A stretch of 64,000 bases of DNA from Photobacterium toruni (GTDB lineage Bacteria > Pseudomonadota > Gammaproteobacteria > Enterobacterales > Vibrionaceae). A model generated the notes under the pieces. The model did not search any database. It saw only the letters and a program-made list of their open reading frames with translations, and was not told the DNA's origin. The stretch spans positions 806,001-870,000 of the forward strand of contig NZ_AP024855.1 of assembly GCF_024529955.1 (NCBI RefSeq), in the 5' to 3' direction. The translations under genes were made by a program, and so were the position numbers. Position 1 is the stretch's first letter; each line of letters starts with the position of its first letter. Of this stretch, positions 15,381 through 25,667 are shown in pieces.

Positions 15381-18300
15381 TTATATTTTTGATAGGTTAA
15401 AGAGTAATGGTATAGCATCGATTGTTGTAGTGGTAATTTCAGTATTATCGCCATTATATGTGATGTTTACGGCGTTATTTGACGTCGCTAATTGCCATTT
15501 ATCCTTCAATGTGAATTTTGTTATAACGGGCTGTGAAAGACTATAGCGCCAATCTCGATCATAAATACTAACTTCAATTTGCTCCCCATTAGCATCTATT
15601 TGTTCAGGGTCTTGGCCTTTATACAGCGCTAAATCAGGATTAACGACACTGAGGTTTAGTCGATGCCCATTTGAATATTCTTGTAACATAATTTGTGATG
15701 CTGTGGCGGCCGATAAGAGGTGTTTTGCTGTTTTAATTGTTGCAGGCTCAAAGAAGGCATAAGCTTCAATACCATTGATACTTTCAACCGCATGTACAGC
15801 GTTATCTTTTTGAATCACACGATATTGTGGCTTATCTTTTGTTTCTGTTTCAATTACTATTGCGTATTCATAGCCTTGATTTATCGGTGTTATACCGTGA
15901 TTAATGACTGCAGTTGTAAATTGACCTTGAGTTTCTTTACCGTCATCTTCATCATTAGATATTTGTTTATTGTAGCTAAATAATAGCGGTTGTGCTGCTG
16001 TTGTCGATATATAGTAACGGTTACCTGCGGGATCTAGTAAGGTAATATCACCATCAAATGTTTGAGTGGCTTCTAATTGATTAATGGTTGAACCGTTAAT
16101 TTCAACGGGGGATAAATCGCTAATATTATGTTGGAATAAGGTTGTTTGAACAGGATTGTTAATATCATCATGGTTAATATTAGAACCTAACGCAATTACC
16201 GTATTATCAAACATAAAGTATGATTTATTGGCGCTAAAATTTTGTTGATTATATTTCTTATGACCTTGTAACTTAACTGCAAACATCGTCGCATGATCAT
16301 TGAAGCGATTGGCACCAGAATAAGTTTGTGTTGATAATAACATTTCTTCAATTCCAGCCCCTGGCAGTTGCGTCAGACTGGCTTGTAGTTCAGTATTATC
16401 TAACTGTACGGTTGTTGTTCCTGGATAACGATTCCAATTCCAGCCATTATGACTAAATGCTCGCTTCTTAATATTTGATGGTGTGATTTCCAGTTGACCA
16501 TATTGCAGATAACGGCCATATAAATTGTTGGCTGCATAGGTTTCATTACCAACGAGGTAGCGGCTAAAACCACGCGCTGTCAGTAACCAAGAGTTTTGAG
16601 GTGTCTTGGTGTTTTTCCCTCGCATTACTGCCATTGATGCATAGTTCATAGCCCATGCTCCTGTAGGTTCAGCCTCGGCCTTAATCCCTTCAAATGACGG
16701 CTTATTAATGAGATTGGCATACGCAGCTGCTAACTCTTTATCAATTGGTTGAGTTTTATCTGGCGATCCTGCTAATGCTAACCATTTAAAAGGAATTGAG
16801 GTGATTTTTTGTTTGCCATCAGGGTGACGTCCACTTAATACGATTGGAATATAACTATTTTTAGTATAAATACGCATCTTTAAGAGTGCGTCTTTAATAC
16901 GTTGATGGGCTGCGGTTGTTATTTGATAAGGGCTGGCACTTAAACCATAAATAGCGGCAGCTAATCCCCCAAAAGCATCCTTACCATATGCTGGATAATG
17001 TTGTGAATGATGGAAAATGCTGCCATCTGATTTAAAACCGCCACCTAAGCCATCTGAAGCCAATAGTGTTTTACTTAACCATTGCTGAAGCTGCTCTAGC
17101 ATGAGGTGACGTTCATTTTGATCTGGCAGTAATAAAAAGCTTTTTATCATCCACTGAAGTTGTGTATTGAGTATGTCTACATTAGAGGCAATGATCTCTT
17201 TATCTTTTTCATAAATACGGCCACTAGCATTAAACCACATCATTGCTTGTTGTGCTGGTTGCAATAATTGATGCTTAGCTAATAAATGACGGCTAATAAA
17301 TAAGGCATCAAAAAATTCCTTCGTTTGATAACCTACATGGGTGATTATTTGCTGTCCAGAGCCACCTTGCCATCCTTGATCTAAAGCATACTGTAGTGCT
17401 TGTATAAATTGATCTTCAAGTTGTTGACGATTCGCCTCTGAAAGTGAATTTGTACGTAAAAATTTCGCAGTTTCCAACATCACCTTACCTAAATCGCGGA
17501 TATTTGCTGTATCTGTTAAGGGAGATAATGTCGTGCTGCTAACAATTCCTGTTTTTAAGAAATTTTGGCGTTTAGGGTGATCTAATGGTTTTCCTTGCCA
17601 GCTACCATCTTGGTTTTTGCTGATTAAAAAAGGTGAGTATTTAGCAAGATTATCATCAATTTTTGTTTGAGATATAGAATTGTTAGCTTGGATATTTAAG
17701 TGATGATCAAATTGTCGATATAAATTAGCAGTATCACCTGTAGTGTCATCAAATTGTACATTATAGGTAAAGGTAGGCTGGTGGTGTTTTAGCATTTGGT
17801 CATACATTAATAAGGCGGTCCAGTTTTTACTCGCCATATTAACTACCCCTGAATTAACATAAGGCTGTTGTATATCCGCTGTTGGCCAACGATTATCAAC
17901 GGGTACTGAAACCATTATTTGGTCTAAATACAGTGTGCCATTATGATCTGGGGCTAATATTTGTAATCGATCCATACTTGCTGTTGCTGCTCCCTTCATA
18001 TCACGGAAAGGAACGGCAATTCCACGCCAACCATCAAAATTTAAGCCATATTCAAAATAAACGTTAGTGTCATTTTTATTACCAAATTTAAATTTTAGTG
18101 TCTTATCTGATGGTGTTTCGTTATATATCCATGCCATAAACGTTTGTGGATTTATATCATTTTCTTTTTCTGGGGAATAACCAATATTTTGATGAAAGGT
18201 AAGGTTACTGCCTGAAGAATACTGCCATTTTAATGCGTGTTTACCATCTTTAAAATGAAGATTAGAAATTGTTAATGGTTGAGTTGCATTTGTTGTAATT

Positions 18301-18479
18301 GCAGCGGGCACTTCGTTCTCAAAGAAGTACATATACCCTCCAGGTTCGAGCTGAGCGCCCTTACCATTAAGGCTATCATGAGTCGAATTTATATTTTCAT
18401 GATTACAGCCAGACAACGCCAATATAATACTCAGGGCGATTAGTTGTTTTTTGTTATTAGAAAAAGAAAAGATATTCAT
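15381..18479 (-). CDS. Chondroitinase ABC-type polysaccharide lyase, PL8, lipoprotein
   Basis: 1032 residues, close to Proteus vulgaris chondroitinase ABC I (1021). Lipoprotein signal with lipobox LSGC at residues 22-25, so it is anchored and not freely secreted. The order is N-terminal jelly-roll domain (about 45-195), alpha/alpha toroid (about 220-610) and C-terminal beta-sandwiches. Aligning by eye with the Proteus enzyme, the catalytic residues are all present: His491, Tyr498, Arg551 and Glu646 (for His501, Tyr508, Arg560, Glu653). Shared stretches include NRYPGTTTVQL, LGSNIN and TTLFQHNI. It eliminatively cleaves chondroitin/dermatan sulfate to unsaturated disaccharides. It is divergent from the anSME-sulfatase genes, which act on its products. 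Confidence 0.93.
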   Translation of the reverse strand: MNIFSFSNNKKQLIALSIILALSGCNHENINSTHDSLNGKGAQLEPGGYMYFFENEVPAAITTNATQPLTISNLHFKDGKHALKWQYSSGSNLTFHQNIGYSPEKENDINPQTFMAWIYNETPSDKTLKFKFGNKNDTNVYFEYGLNFDGWRGIAVPFRDMKGAATASMDRLQILAPDHNGTLYLDQIMVSVPVDNRWPTADIQQPYVNSGVVNMASKNWTALLMYDQMLKHHQPTFTYNVQFDDTTGDTANLYRQFDHHLNIQANNSISQTKIDDNLAKYSPFLISKNQDGSWQGKPLDHPKRQNFLKTGIVSSTTLSPLTDTANIRDLGKVMLETAKFLRTNSLSEANRQQLEDQFIQALQYALDQGWQGGSGQQIITHVGYQTKEFFDALFISRHLLAKHQLLQPAQQAMMWFNASGRIYEKDKEIIASNVDILNTQLQWMIKSFLLLPDQNERHLMLEQLQQWLSKTLLASDGLGGGFKSDGSIFHHSQHYPAYGKDAFGGLAAAIYGLSASPYQITTAAHQRIKDALLKMRIYTKNSYIPIVLSGRHPDGKQKITSIPFKWLALAGSPDKTQPIDKELAAAYANLINKPSFEGIKAEAEPTGAWAMNYASMAVMRGKNTKTPQNSWLLTARGFSRYLVGNETYAANNLYGRYLQYGQLEITPSNIKKRAFSHNGWNWNRYPGTTTVQLDNTELQASLTQLPGAGIEEMLLSTQTYSGANRFNDHATMFAVKLQGHKKYNQQNFSANKSYFMFDNTVIALGSNINHDDINNPVQTTLFQHNISDLSPVEINGSTINQLEATQTFDGDITLLDPAGNRYYISTTAAQPLLFSYNKQISNDEDDGKETQGQFTTAVINHGITPINQGYEYAIVIETETKDKPQYRVIQKDNAVHAVESINGIEAYAFFEPATIKTAKHLLSAATASQIMLQEYSNGHRLNLSVVNPDLALYKGQDPEQIDANGEQIEVSIYDRDWRYSLSQPVITKFTLKDKWQLATSNNAVNITYNGDNTEITTTTIDAIPLLFNLSKI

Positions 18480-18895
18480 TCATAAGGTTCCTGATGGTTA
18501 TAATTCGTACGCCAGCGTAATTAAATAGGCGTAGCATAAAATTGATCCCTATCATTTTCTATAATCAAATTTTCTTTCAAATTCTTTTGATTTTTCATTT
18601 ATGAATGAATATCACCTTTTTAAGGTAATTTTTCTTTCAAATGCTTTTGTTTTGGTTTTGTGAATATTTACCTATCAGATAGGACAAATATGTAGTTAAA
18701 AATAGCTTTCGTTCATTAAATAGTTGTTCTTCTCTATTTAGTGGCGGCTTTTTTGTTTCACTTCCTATTTCATAAGATAAAAACACTTACGTTATCTTTC
18801 ATTTTTATTCGTTTGTGATCTTTGCCACTTTAATCTTTCGTTTTCTTTCGTATGATGAGTTATCAGTATTTCGAAAGCATTTTAAAAGGTTCACT
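18480..18895. promoter_or_regulatory. Divergent promoter region of the glycosaminoglycan locus with 20-bp direct repeats
   Basis: This 416-bp region separates the PL8 gene from the anSME gene. It contains two copies of a 20-bp element, TTTTCTTTCAAATKCTTTTG, at 18570-18589 and 18630-18649, exactly 60 bp apart and differing at one base. A related AATGCTTT-CGAAA pattern occurs inverted at about 18869-18889, and CTTTCAAATCGAAAA-like sequence occurs inverted before the aldolase gene at about 23543. These look like sites for a locus regulator that is not encoded here. Confidence 0.5.
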
Positions 18896-20188
18896 ATGGC
18901 ATTGTCTTCATTCCATTCTCAACAAGCACGTTTTCATATGATGGCTAAGCCAACCAGTTATCGTTGTAATTTAAAATGTGATTATTGTTTCTATTTAGAA
19001 AAAGAAACTGTTGTTGGTCATGCCAATGATAACCATTGTGGCTCTGCTGCTAGTCATATGATTCCTAGTGCGACAGTTGCAAGTTGTGATCAAATGTCAG
19101 ATGCGACGCTAAAACGGTATGTTCGCCATTATATTGCGAGTCAAAATAGTACTGATATCGACTTTTCATGGCAGGGTGGTGAACCCACGCTCGCTGGACT
19201 GGATTTTTACCGTAACGTGGTTAAATACCAAGCACAATATGGCGCTGGTAAGAATATTACCAATAGCTTTCAAACCAATGCGGTTGCGATTAATCGCCAG
19301 TGGGCGCAATTTTTTGCCGAACATAAGTTTCTGATTGGGGTTTCTGTTGATGGTACGCCAGAAGTTCATGATAAATATCGTATATCTGTCAACGGTAAAC
19401 CTACTTTTGAGCGGGTTAAAAAAGCAATTGAATTACTTTTAGAGTATCAGGTTGAATTTAATATTCTGACGGTTATCAATGATCAAAACTGGAATAAAGG
19501 TCGTGAAACATACCGCTTCTTAACCTCATTAGGTGCCTGCCACTTACAGTTTATTCCTATCGTTGAAGTTCAACCACAGTATCAAGCCAATAATAGCAGC
19601 GGCCATTATTCACCACAAAAAGATGCTCCATTAACCCATTTTTCTGTGCCTGCTGATGGCTATGGTCAGTTTATGACTGAGGTGTTTGATGAATGGTTAC
19701 AACACGATGTGGGTACGGTGTTTGTACGTATGTTTGACAGTATTTTAGCGACGTGGCTTGGTTATCCCGCCTCTGTCTGTGTGCAGTCAAAAGAATGTGG
19801 TCAAGCGATGGTGATTGAAGCCAATGGTGATATTTACTCGTGTGATCATTATGTTTATCCCGCCAATAAACTTGGCAACATTGCTACTACCGAGCTGGTT
19901 AAGTTAGCCACCAGTAAACAGCAGCAGCGGTTTGGGAGTGCTAAATCACAAAAGCTCACTCAACAATGTCAGCAATGTGAGGTCCACGGTTTGTGTTATG
20001 GCGGTTGTCCAAAACACCGCTTAGTCAGTGTCGCGGGTGAAAAGCATAAACAAAATTATCTGTGTGGTTCTTATCAGCAGATCTTTCGCCATACCGCCCC
20101 AGCAATGCACATGATGAGTCAGGCGATTCAACAAGGTGGAACCGCAATAGATGCATTGCCTTATTTAGCGCAATTACGCTCAGCCTAA
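18896..20188 (+). CDS. Anaerobic sulfatase-maturating enzyme, radical SAM/SPASM
   Basis: 430 residues. The N-terminal CxxxCxxC cluster (Cys24, Cys28, Cys31 in RCNLKCDYCFYLEKE) binds the radical-SAM iron-sulfur cluster. Later Cys groups (SVCVQSKECG, YSCDHYVYP, CQQCEVHGLCYGGCPKHR) make the two auxiliary clusters of the SPASM domain. The enzyme oxidises the Cys or Ser of the sulfatase CxPSR motif to formylglycine in the cytosol. The start is the ATG at 18896 with AAAGG six bases upstream. The frame extends to 18815, but those residues are not family-like. The substrate sulfatase is the next gene, 70 bp on. Confidence 0.92.
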   Translation: MALSSFHSQQARFHMMAKPTSYRCNLKCDYCFYLEKETVVGHANDNHCGSAASHMIPSATVASCDQMSDATLKRYVRHYIASQNSTDIDFSWQGGEPTLAGLDFYRNVVKYQAQYGAGKNITNSFQTNAVAINRQWAQFFAEHKFLIGVSVDGTPEVHDKYRISVNGKPTFERVKKAIELLLEYQVEFNILTVINDQNWNKGRETYRFLTSLGACHLQFIPIVEVQPQYQANNSSGHYSPQKDAPLTHFSVPADGYGQFMTEVFDEWLQHDVGTVFVRMFDSILATWLGYPASVCVQSKECGQAMVIEANGDIYSCDHYVYPANKLGNIATTELVKLATSKQQQRFGSAKSQKLTQQCQQCEVHGLCYGGCPKHRLVSVAGEKHKQNYLCGSYQQIFRHTAPAMHMMSQAIQQGGTAIDALPYLAQLRSA

Positions 20189-20258
20189 TAGTAATTATTA
20201 AATTGAATTTTAAGACGTATTGCTGTGTGTTACAGCAGTATATTACAAGGAGTATACA

Positions 20259-21878
20259 ATGAATCTGTCCTCGACGAAGAAGACGGTAATTGCAAGTTTT
20301 GTGGCCGCTGCTTGCATGGCCTCTTCTGCTGTAGCAAATGCAGCCCCAACAACAGCCACAGCCAAACAACCCAATGTATTATTAGTGGTTATGGATGATC
20401 TGGGGACAGGTCAATTAGATTTTGCATTAGACAGTTTGAATAAAAAAACCTTAGCAGAGCGGCCAGTGCCTGTTCGCTACCAAGGTGATTTTGATAAAAT
20501 GGTTGACGCTGCTAAACGTGCGATGCCAACGGTGGCGAGTTTAGCGCAGCAAGGCGTGAAAATGACCAATGCTTTTGTGGCTCACCCTGTTTGTGGTCCT
20601 TCTCGTGCGGGTATTTTTACCGGTCGTTACCCAACCAGTTTTGGTACTTACAGTAATGATGATGCGCTTCAAGGTGTACCATTAGATATCAAATTGCTTC
20701 CTGCTCTATTTCAAGAAAATGGCTACAATACTGCCAATATTGGTAAATGGCATAATGCTAAAATAAGCAGTAAAAATGCTGTTGCTGATAATAATAAAAC
20801 CCGTGACTATCACGATAATCAAATTCCAGTAACGCCAAAAGAATACTCACCAGAGAATCGCGGTTTTGATTATTCTTATAGTTTTTATGCCTCTGGTGCT
20901 GCATTGTGGAATTCACCTGCGATTTATCAAAATGGTAAAAATATTCCAGCACCGGGTTATTTAACCCATAACTTAACCAATGAAGCATTGCAGTTTATAG
21001 AGCAAAGTGGCGATAAGCCTTTCTTTATCAATCTTGCCTTTAGCGTACCGCATATTCCATTAGAAGAAGCGTCACCTGCGAAATACATGGAGCGTTTTAA
21101 TACCGGTAATGTGGAAGCGGATAAATATTTTGCAGCGATCAATGCGGCTGATGAAGGGCTTGGAAAAATTGTCGAATTGCTGAAGAAAAAAGGTGAATTA
21201 GATAATACGCTGATTTTCTTCTTATCTGATAATGGTGCAGTGCATGAATCCCCAATGCCAATGAATGGTATGGATCGTGGCTATAAAGGTCAAATGTATA
21301 ACGGTGGCGTACGAGTGCCGTTTGTAGCTTATTGGCCACAACATATTCCCGCTGGTGGCACCAATAACACCTTGATTTCAGCATTAGATATTTTACCTAC
21401 TGCGTTAAGTGCTGCTGGGATTGCTATTCCAGAAGAGATGAAGGTTGACGGTAAAAATATTTTGCCGGTCCTTGAAGGTAAAACTCAACAATCACCACAC
21501 CAATATATTTACTGGGCAGGTCCTGGCGCGAAGCATTACAGTGAAGAAAATGATGCATTTTGGCATGGCTACTGGAAATGGATCACGTATGAATCTAATG
21601 ATATTCCTAAGAACCCAAATTTAGAAAAACTATCTAAAGGTTCATGGGCAATTCGAGATCAAGATTGGGCACTGTATTTCTATGATGATGGCACTAACAA
21701 AGTGAAATTATTCAATGACAAGCTTGATCCTAGTGAATCAAAAGATCTTGCTCAGCAATATCCACAAAAAGTAAAGCAAATGAAACAAGCTTTTTATGAG
21801 TGGATCAAAGATAAGCCAAAACCAGTAGCATGGGGACAAGATCGTTACCAAGTGCTAACGGAATCAGCAAAAGGTTAA
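20259..21878 (+). CDS. Cys-type sulfatase, periplasmic, probably chondroitin sulfate
   Basis: 539 residues, S1 sulfatase family. A signal peptide ends near residue 28 (AVANA|AP). Metal-binding Asp residues are in VVMDDLGTG, and the formylglycine site is Cys112 in HPVCGPSRAGIFTGRYP. A GKWH motif follows and FFLSDNGA gives further metal ligands. AAGGAG six bases before the ATG at 20259 sets the start; an upstream in-frame start would add a non-signal tail. The adjacent maturase and the PL8 lyase point to 4-O or 6-O sulfate of GalNAc in chondroitin/dermatan sulfate as substrate. Position specificity cannot be read from the sequence. Confidence 0.9.
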   Translation: MNLSSTKKTVIASFVAAACMASSAVANAAPTTATAKQPNVLLVVMDDLGTGQLDFALDSLNKKTLAERPVPVRYQGDFDKMVDAAKRAMPTVASLAQQGVKMTNAFVAHPVCGPSRAGIFTGRYPTSFGTYSNDDALQGVPLDIKLLPALFQENGYNTANIGKWHNAKISSKNAVADNNKTRDYHDNQIPVTPKEYSPENRGFDYSYSFYASGAALWNSPAIYQNGKNIPAPGYLTHNLTNEALQFIEQSGDKPFFINLAFSVPHIPLEEASPAKYMERFNTGNVEADKYFAAINAADEGLGKIVELLKKKGELDNTLIFFLSDNGAVHESPMPMNGMDRGYKGQMYNGGVRVPFVAYWPQHIPAGGTNNTLISALDILPTALSAAGIAIPEEMKVDGKNILPVLEGKTQQSPHQYIYWAGPGAKHYSEENDAFWHGYWKWITYESNDIPKNPNLEKLSKGSWAIRDQDWALYFYDDGTNKVKLFNDKLDPSESKDLAQQYPQKVKQMKQAFYEWIKDKPKPVAWGQDRYQVLTESAKG

Positions 21879-21896
21879 TCACGAGTCAACCACTAT

Positions 21897-21941
21897 CGCA
21901 CTGCAATTATGTTGACATTATATCAACACGGTTGTGGTGCG
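21897..21941 (+). other. Intercistronic stem-loop between sulfatase and DUF2264 genes
   Basis: CGCAC, CAA and TGTTGA pair with TCAACA, TTG and GTGCG around a CATTATA loop, with small internal loops. There is no T-run. A role in mRNA processing or in uneven expression of the two genes is possible. Confidence 0.45.
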
Positions 21942-21964
21942 TTATTGTTCATGGAGGATAATAA

Positions 21965-23524
21965 ATGATAAATGATATTCAAGCGACTGTTTCACTTTCT
22001 GAGTCGGCGTTAAAGACCCCTCTTGAGACAGTACAACCACCATCTTATATAGCGAAACCCATTCAAGCAACTGAACGTCCGACTATTCCTTATGAACATC
22101 CAACTCCAGCTATGTACTTAACGCTATTTAAACAACGACTGGTACGTTTAAAAATGAAAGCCGCGACGTATTCAAATAATGATGCAGCAGTGGCTGCATG
22201 TTTTACTAATAACGCATTAAGTCTTGAGAATAAATGCCAATATTTGGTGCGTTATGTGGCGGAAGCGTTTGAACATTACGCGGTCTGGGACTATAGCCAT
22301 GCTTATTATCCAGGGCGTCCTAGTCAGCAAAGTGCACGTACAGATGCGATGGAAGGTTCTAGTCGAGTATTGCCCACATTAGCTGCATGGATAAGCCAGC
22401 ATGGTTCACAGCCATTAGAAGCGCTTAATGGTCAGCCCTTAGACTTTGTCACAATGTTACGTAATGCTTTCTTAGCTGGAACGGATCCTCAACATGGAGG
22501 GTACTGGGGTCAATTGCATGATTATGACCAACGTATTTGTGAAAGTGCCGATTTAGCATTGGCGCTATGGTTGAGTCGTGACCATGTGTGGCAACAAATG
22601 ACGGCAGTAGAACAAACCCAAATTATCACTTGGTTTAAGCAAGTTAACCACTGCCAAACGGTTGATAATAATTGGCATCTCTTTCCTTTGACGGTGCAGT
22701 TTGTCATTAAAGCATTAACGGGTGAGGACACAATCGCACAAGATAAATACCAACGAATTAAAGAGTTTCATGTTGGTGATGGCTGGTTCCGTGATGGTGC
22801 GAAAGGCAATTATGATTATTATAATGCATGGGGATTTCATTACTCACTCTATTGGCTCGATCAAATAGATTCAAGTTTTGATAGCGAATTTATTCGCCAA
22901 ACACTCACTGATTTTGTTCGTCAATATCGCTATTTATTTACTGCAGAAGGCCTGCCTTTCTTTGGCCGTAGTGCTTGTTATCGTCTTGCCGCAGCAGCTC
23001 CTTTGATAATGGCTGTTGATCAACACAGTGAAGCTATTACTGCAGGTGAGGCTCAACGGGCATTTGCTACTAGTTTGGAATATTTTATTAGTCATGGTGC
23101 GATGCAACATGGCGCACCAACGCAAGGGTTGTTTGATGACGATACGCGTTTAGTTGATAACTACAGTGGTCCTGCTAGCAGCTTTTGGTCATTGCGAGCC
23201 TTGAATATCGCGTTATTTTGTGGTGATCGATGTGGTCTATGGCAAGCAGAGCCCCAACCATTACCTATTGAGCAAGGGGATTTTAATGTTGAACTTACAG
23301 CGATAAATGCGCAAGCCATTGGCATTTTCGAAACGAAAGAGGTGGTGGTGATATTTAAAAATGATTATATCACCGAGCAAAGTCCATTATCTCGACGTTT
23401 AGAGTCTCAATCTTTACGTCATTATTGGTTAGAAACGATCCTCGGACGGGCAGAAAGACCGAAGAATAACTTATTGCGTAAAGGTATTACCTGTTATTCA
23501 TCCAAGATGTCACATTTCTTTTGA
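21965..23524 (+). CDS. DUF2264 protein, candidate glycoside hydrolase (GH154-like)
   Basis: 519 residues without signal peptide, so probably cytosolic. The core (about 45-420) looks like an alpha/alpha-toroid of the DUF2264 family. Motifs seen are DAMEGSSRVLP, FLAGTDPQHGGYWGQ, LALWLSRDHVW, DNNWHLFPLTVQ, GDGWFRDGAKGNYDYYNAWGFHYSLYW and FGRSACYRLAAAAPL, rich in Trp, Tyr, His and acidic residues as in uronate-binding pockets. CAZy family GH154 (beta-glucuronidase) is, as I recall, drawn from this domain. Here it may remove the saturated or unsaturated uronic acid from chondroitin disaccharides, since no GH88 gene is in the window. That role is inferred. GGAGG before the ATG is well placed. Confidence 0.7.
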   Translation: MINDIQATVSLSESALKTPLETVQPPSYIAKPIQATERPTIPYEHPTPAMYLTLFKQRLVRLKMKAATYSNNDAAVAACFTNNALSLENKCQYLVRYVAEAFEHYAVWDYSHAYYPGRPSQQSARTDAMEGSSRVLPTLAAWISQHGSQPLEALNGQPLDFVTMLRNAFLAGTDPQHGGYWGQLHDYDQRICESADLALALWLSRDHVWQQMTAVEQTQIITWFKQVNHCQTVDNNWHLFPLTVQFVIKALTGEDTIAQDKYQRIKEFHVGDGWFRDGAKGNYDYYNAWGFHYSLYWLDQIDSSFDSEFIRQTLTDFVRQYRYLFTAEGLPFFGRSACYRLAAAAPLIMAVDQHSEAITAGEAQRAFATSLEYFISHGAMQHGAPTQGLFDDDTRLVDNYSGPASSFWSLRALNIALFCGDRCGLWQAEPQPLPIEQGDFNVELTAINAQAIGIFETKEVVVIFKNDYITEQSPLSRRLESQSLRHYWLETILGRAERPKNNLLRKGITCYSSKMSHFF

Positions 23525-23553
23525 TTTCATTTTGTCATTTATTTTCGATTTGA

Positions 23554-24495
<942 letters not shown>

Positions 24496-24610
24496 TTAGC
24501 CACAGACTAGAACCTCTCGCCAGGGATGACACAATGTAATGCCATTTCCCCCTTAAGCTAACCAGCTTTATTTGGAATTACATTTATAACTTTGAGTGAT
24601 GATGTTTTTT

Positions 24611-24652
24611 GGCCATGATTGATTTTCACATCTCGTCGTCATGGCCTTTTTT
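24611..24652 (+). terminator. Rho-independent terminator between gatY and kdgK
   Basis: GGCCATGA and TCATGGCC with a 20-base loop and six T residues. An outer inverted repeat, AATGTAAT at 24533-24540 and ATTACATT at 24577-24584, lies before it. Confidence 0.8.
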
Positions 24653-24686
24653 CTGATAGCGAATAATGGTTAATAGGTGAGGAAAA

Positions 24687-25667
24687 ATGACATTTCCAAC
24701 GTCAGCAATAAAGCGCAATATCGCTATTTTAGGCGAGTGCATGATTGAGCTGAGTGGCGCGCCTTTTGCAACTCAGCAACAAAATTTTGGTGGTGATACG
24801 CTCAATACCGCAATTTATCTTTCTCGATTACTTCCTCAAAGTTCCCCTAGCTATATCACCGCATTAGGCGTTGATAATTATAGTAATGCTATGGTTGATG
24901 CATGGCAGCATGAAGGCATTGATTGCCGCTTTGTAATACGTGAACGCGATAAATTACCCGGTATGTATGCCATTGAAATAGATCCACAAGGAGAGCGTAG
25001 TTTTCATTATTGGCGTGGTGATTCAGCCGCACGTTATATCTGTGAGCATCCTCAGTTTTCACAAATTATTGCGCAACTAAAAGACTATGATTTGATCTAC
25101 CTCTCAGGGATCTCTTTGGCTATCTTACCTGAACATGGCAAAATTAAGCTCGTTGAGGCCCTTGAAAAGTTAAAAGCATCGGGTTGTAAAATTGCGGTTG
25201 ATTCTAATTATCGACCACGGTTATGGAATGGTGCTACTCATGCTAAAACCTGGCTATCAGAATTGTATCGCTTAGCTGATATTGCGTTAGTTACCGCTGA
25301 TGATGAAGATTTATTACGCGGTGAATTGAATACGCCTGCTGAAATTATTGCTGATCGTTTGCACCGTTTAGGTGTTAGTCAAGTGGTGGTGAAATTAGGT
25401 AGCAAAGGGGCTATGTGGTCACAAGCGGGTCAACAAGGTTATGTTGATGGTAACAAGATTGATGCAGTTGTTGATACAACTGCCGCGGGTGATTCCTTTA
25501 ATGCGGCTTATTTAGCTGCATGGGCTAAAGGGATGCCAATGATTGCCTGCTGCCAATGGGGAAATAATCTTGCAGCACAAGTGATTCAACATCGAGGTGC
25601 AGTTATTCCAGAGCAATGTACCCAATATTTAACGGACTTAATGAGTAGTAATTATGATGACAAATGA
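24687..25667 (+). CDS. kdgK: 2-keto-3-deoxygluconate kinase
   Basis: 326 residues (Escherichia coli KdgK 309). It phosphorylates KDG to KDPG. PfkB-family marks resembling KdgK are ILGECMIELSGAPF, NFGGDTLNTAIYLSRLL, YLSGISLAIL, DSNYRPRLW and the catalytic DTTAAGDSFNAAY. GTGAGG precedes the ATG. Its 3' end overlaps eda by 14 bp, so the two are translationally coupled and consecutive in the pathway. It takes KDG made from the uronic-acid half of the glycosaminoglycan disaccharides. The isomerase and dehydrogenase that make KDG (KduI, KduD) are not here. Confidence 0.93.
   Translation: MTFPTSAIKRNIAILGECMIELSGAPFATQQQNFGGDTLNTAIYLSRLLPQSSPSYITALGVDNYSNAMVDAWQHEGIDCRFVIRERDKLPGMYAIEIDPQGERSFHYWRGDSAARYICEHPQFSQIIAQLKDYDLIYLSGISLAILPEHGKIKLVEALEKLKASGCKIAVDSNYRPRLWNGATHAKTWLSELYRLADIALVTADDEDLLRGELNTPAEIIADRLHRLGVSQVVVKLGSKGAMWSQAGQQGYVDGNKIDAVVDTTAAGDSFNAAYLAAWAKGMPMIACCQWGNNLAAQVIQHRGAVIPEQCTQYLTDLMSSNYDDK

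Noticed and set aside
15720-15983. 87-codon plus-strand frame inside the chondroitinase gene
   Set aside because: The Cys/Phe-rich product is what antisense reading of AT-rich code gives, and the sense-strand PL8 protein is complete.
20758-21384. Several antisense frames in the sulfatase gene
   Set aside because: No ribosome-binding sites or family motifs; the sulfatase frame is continuous with its active-site motif.
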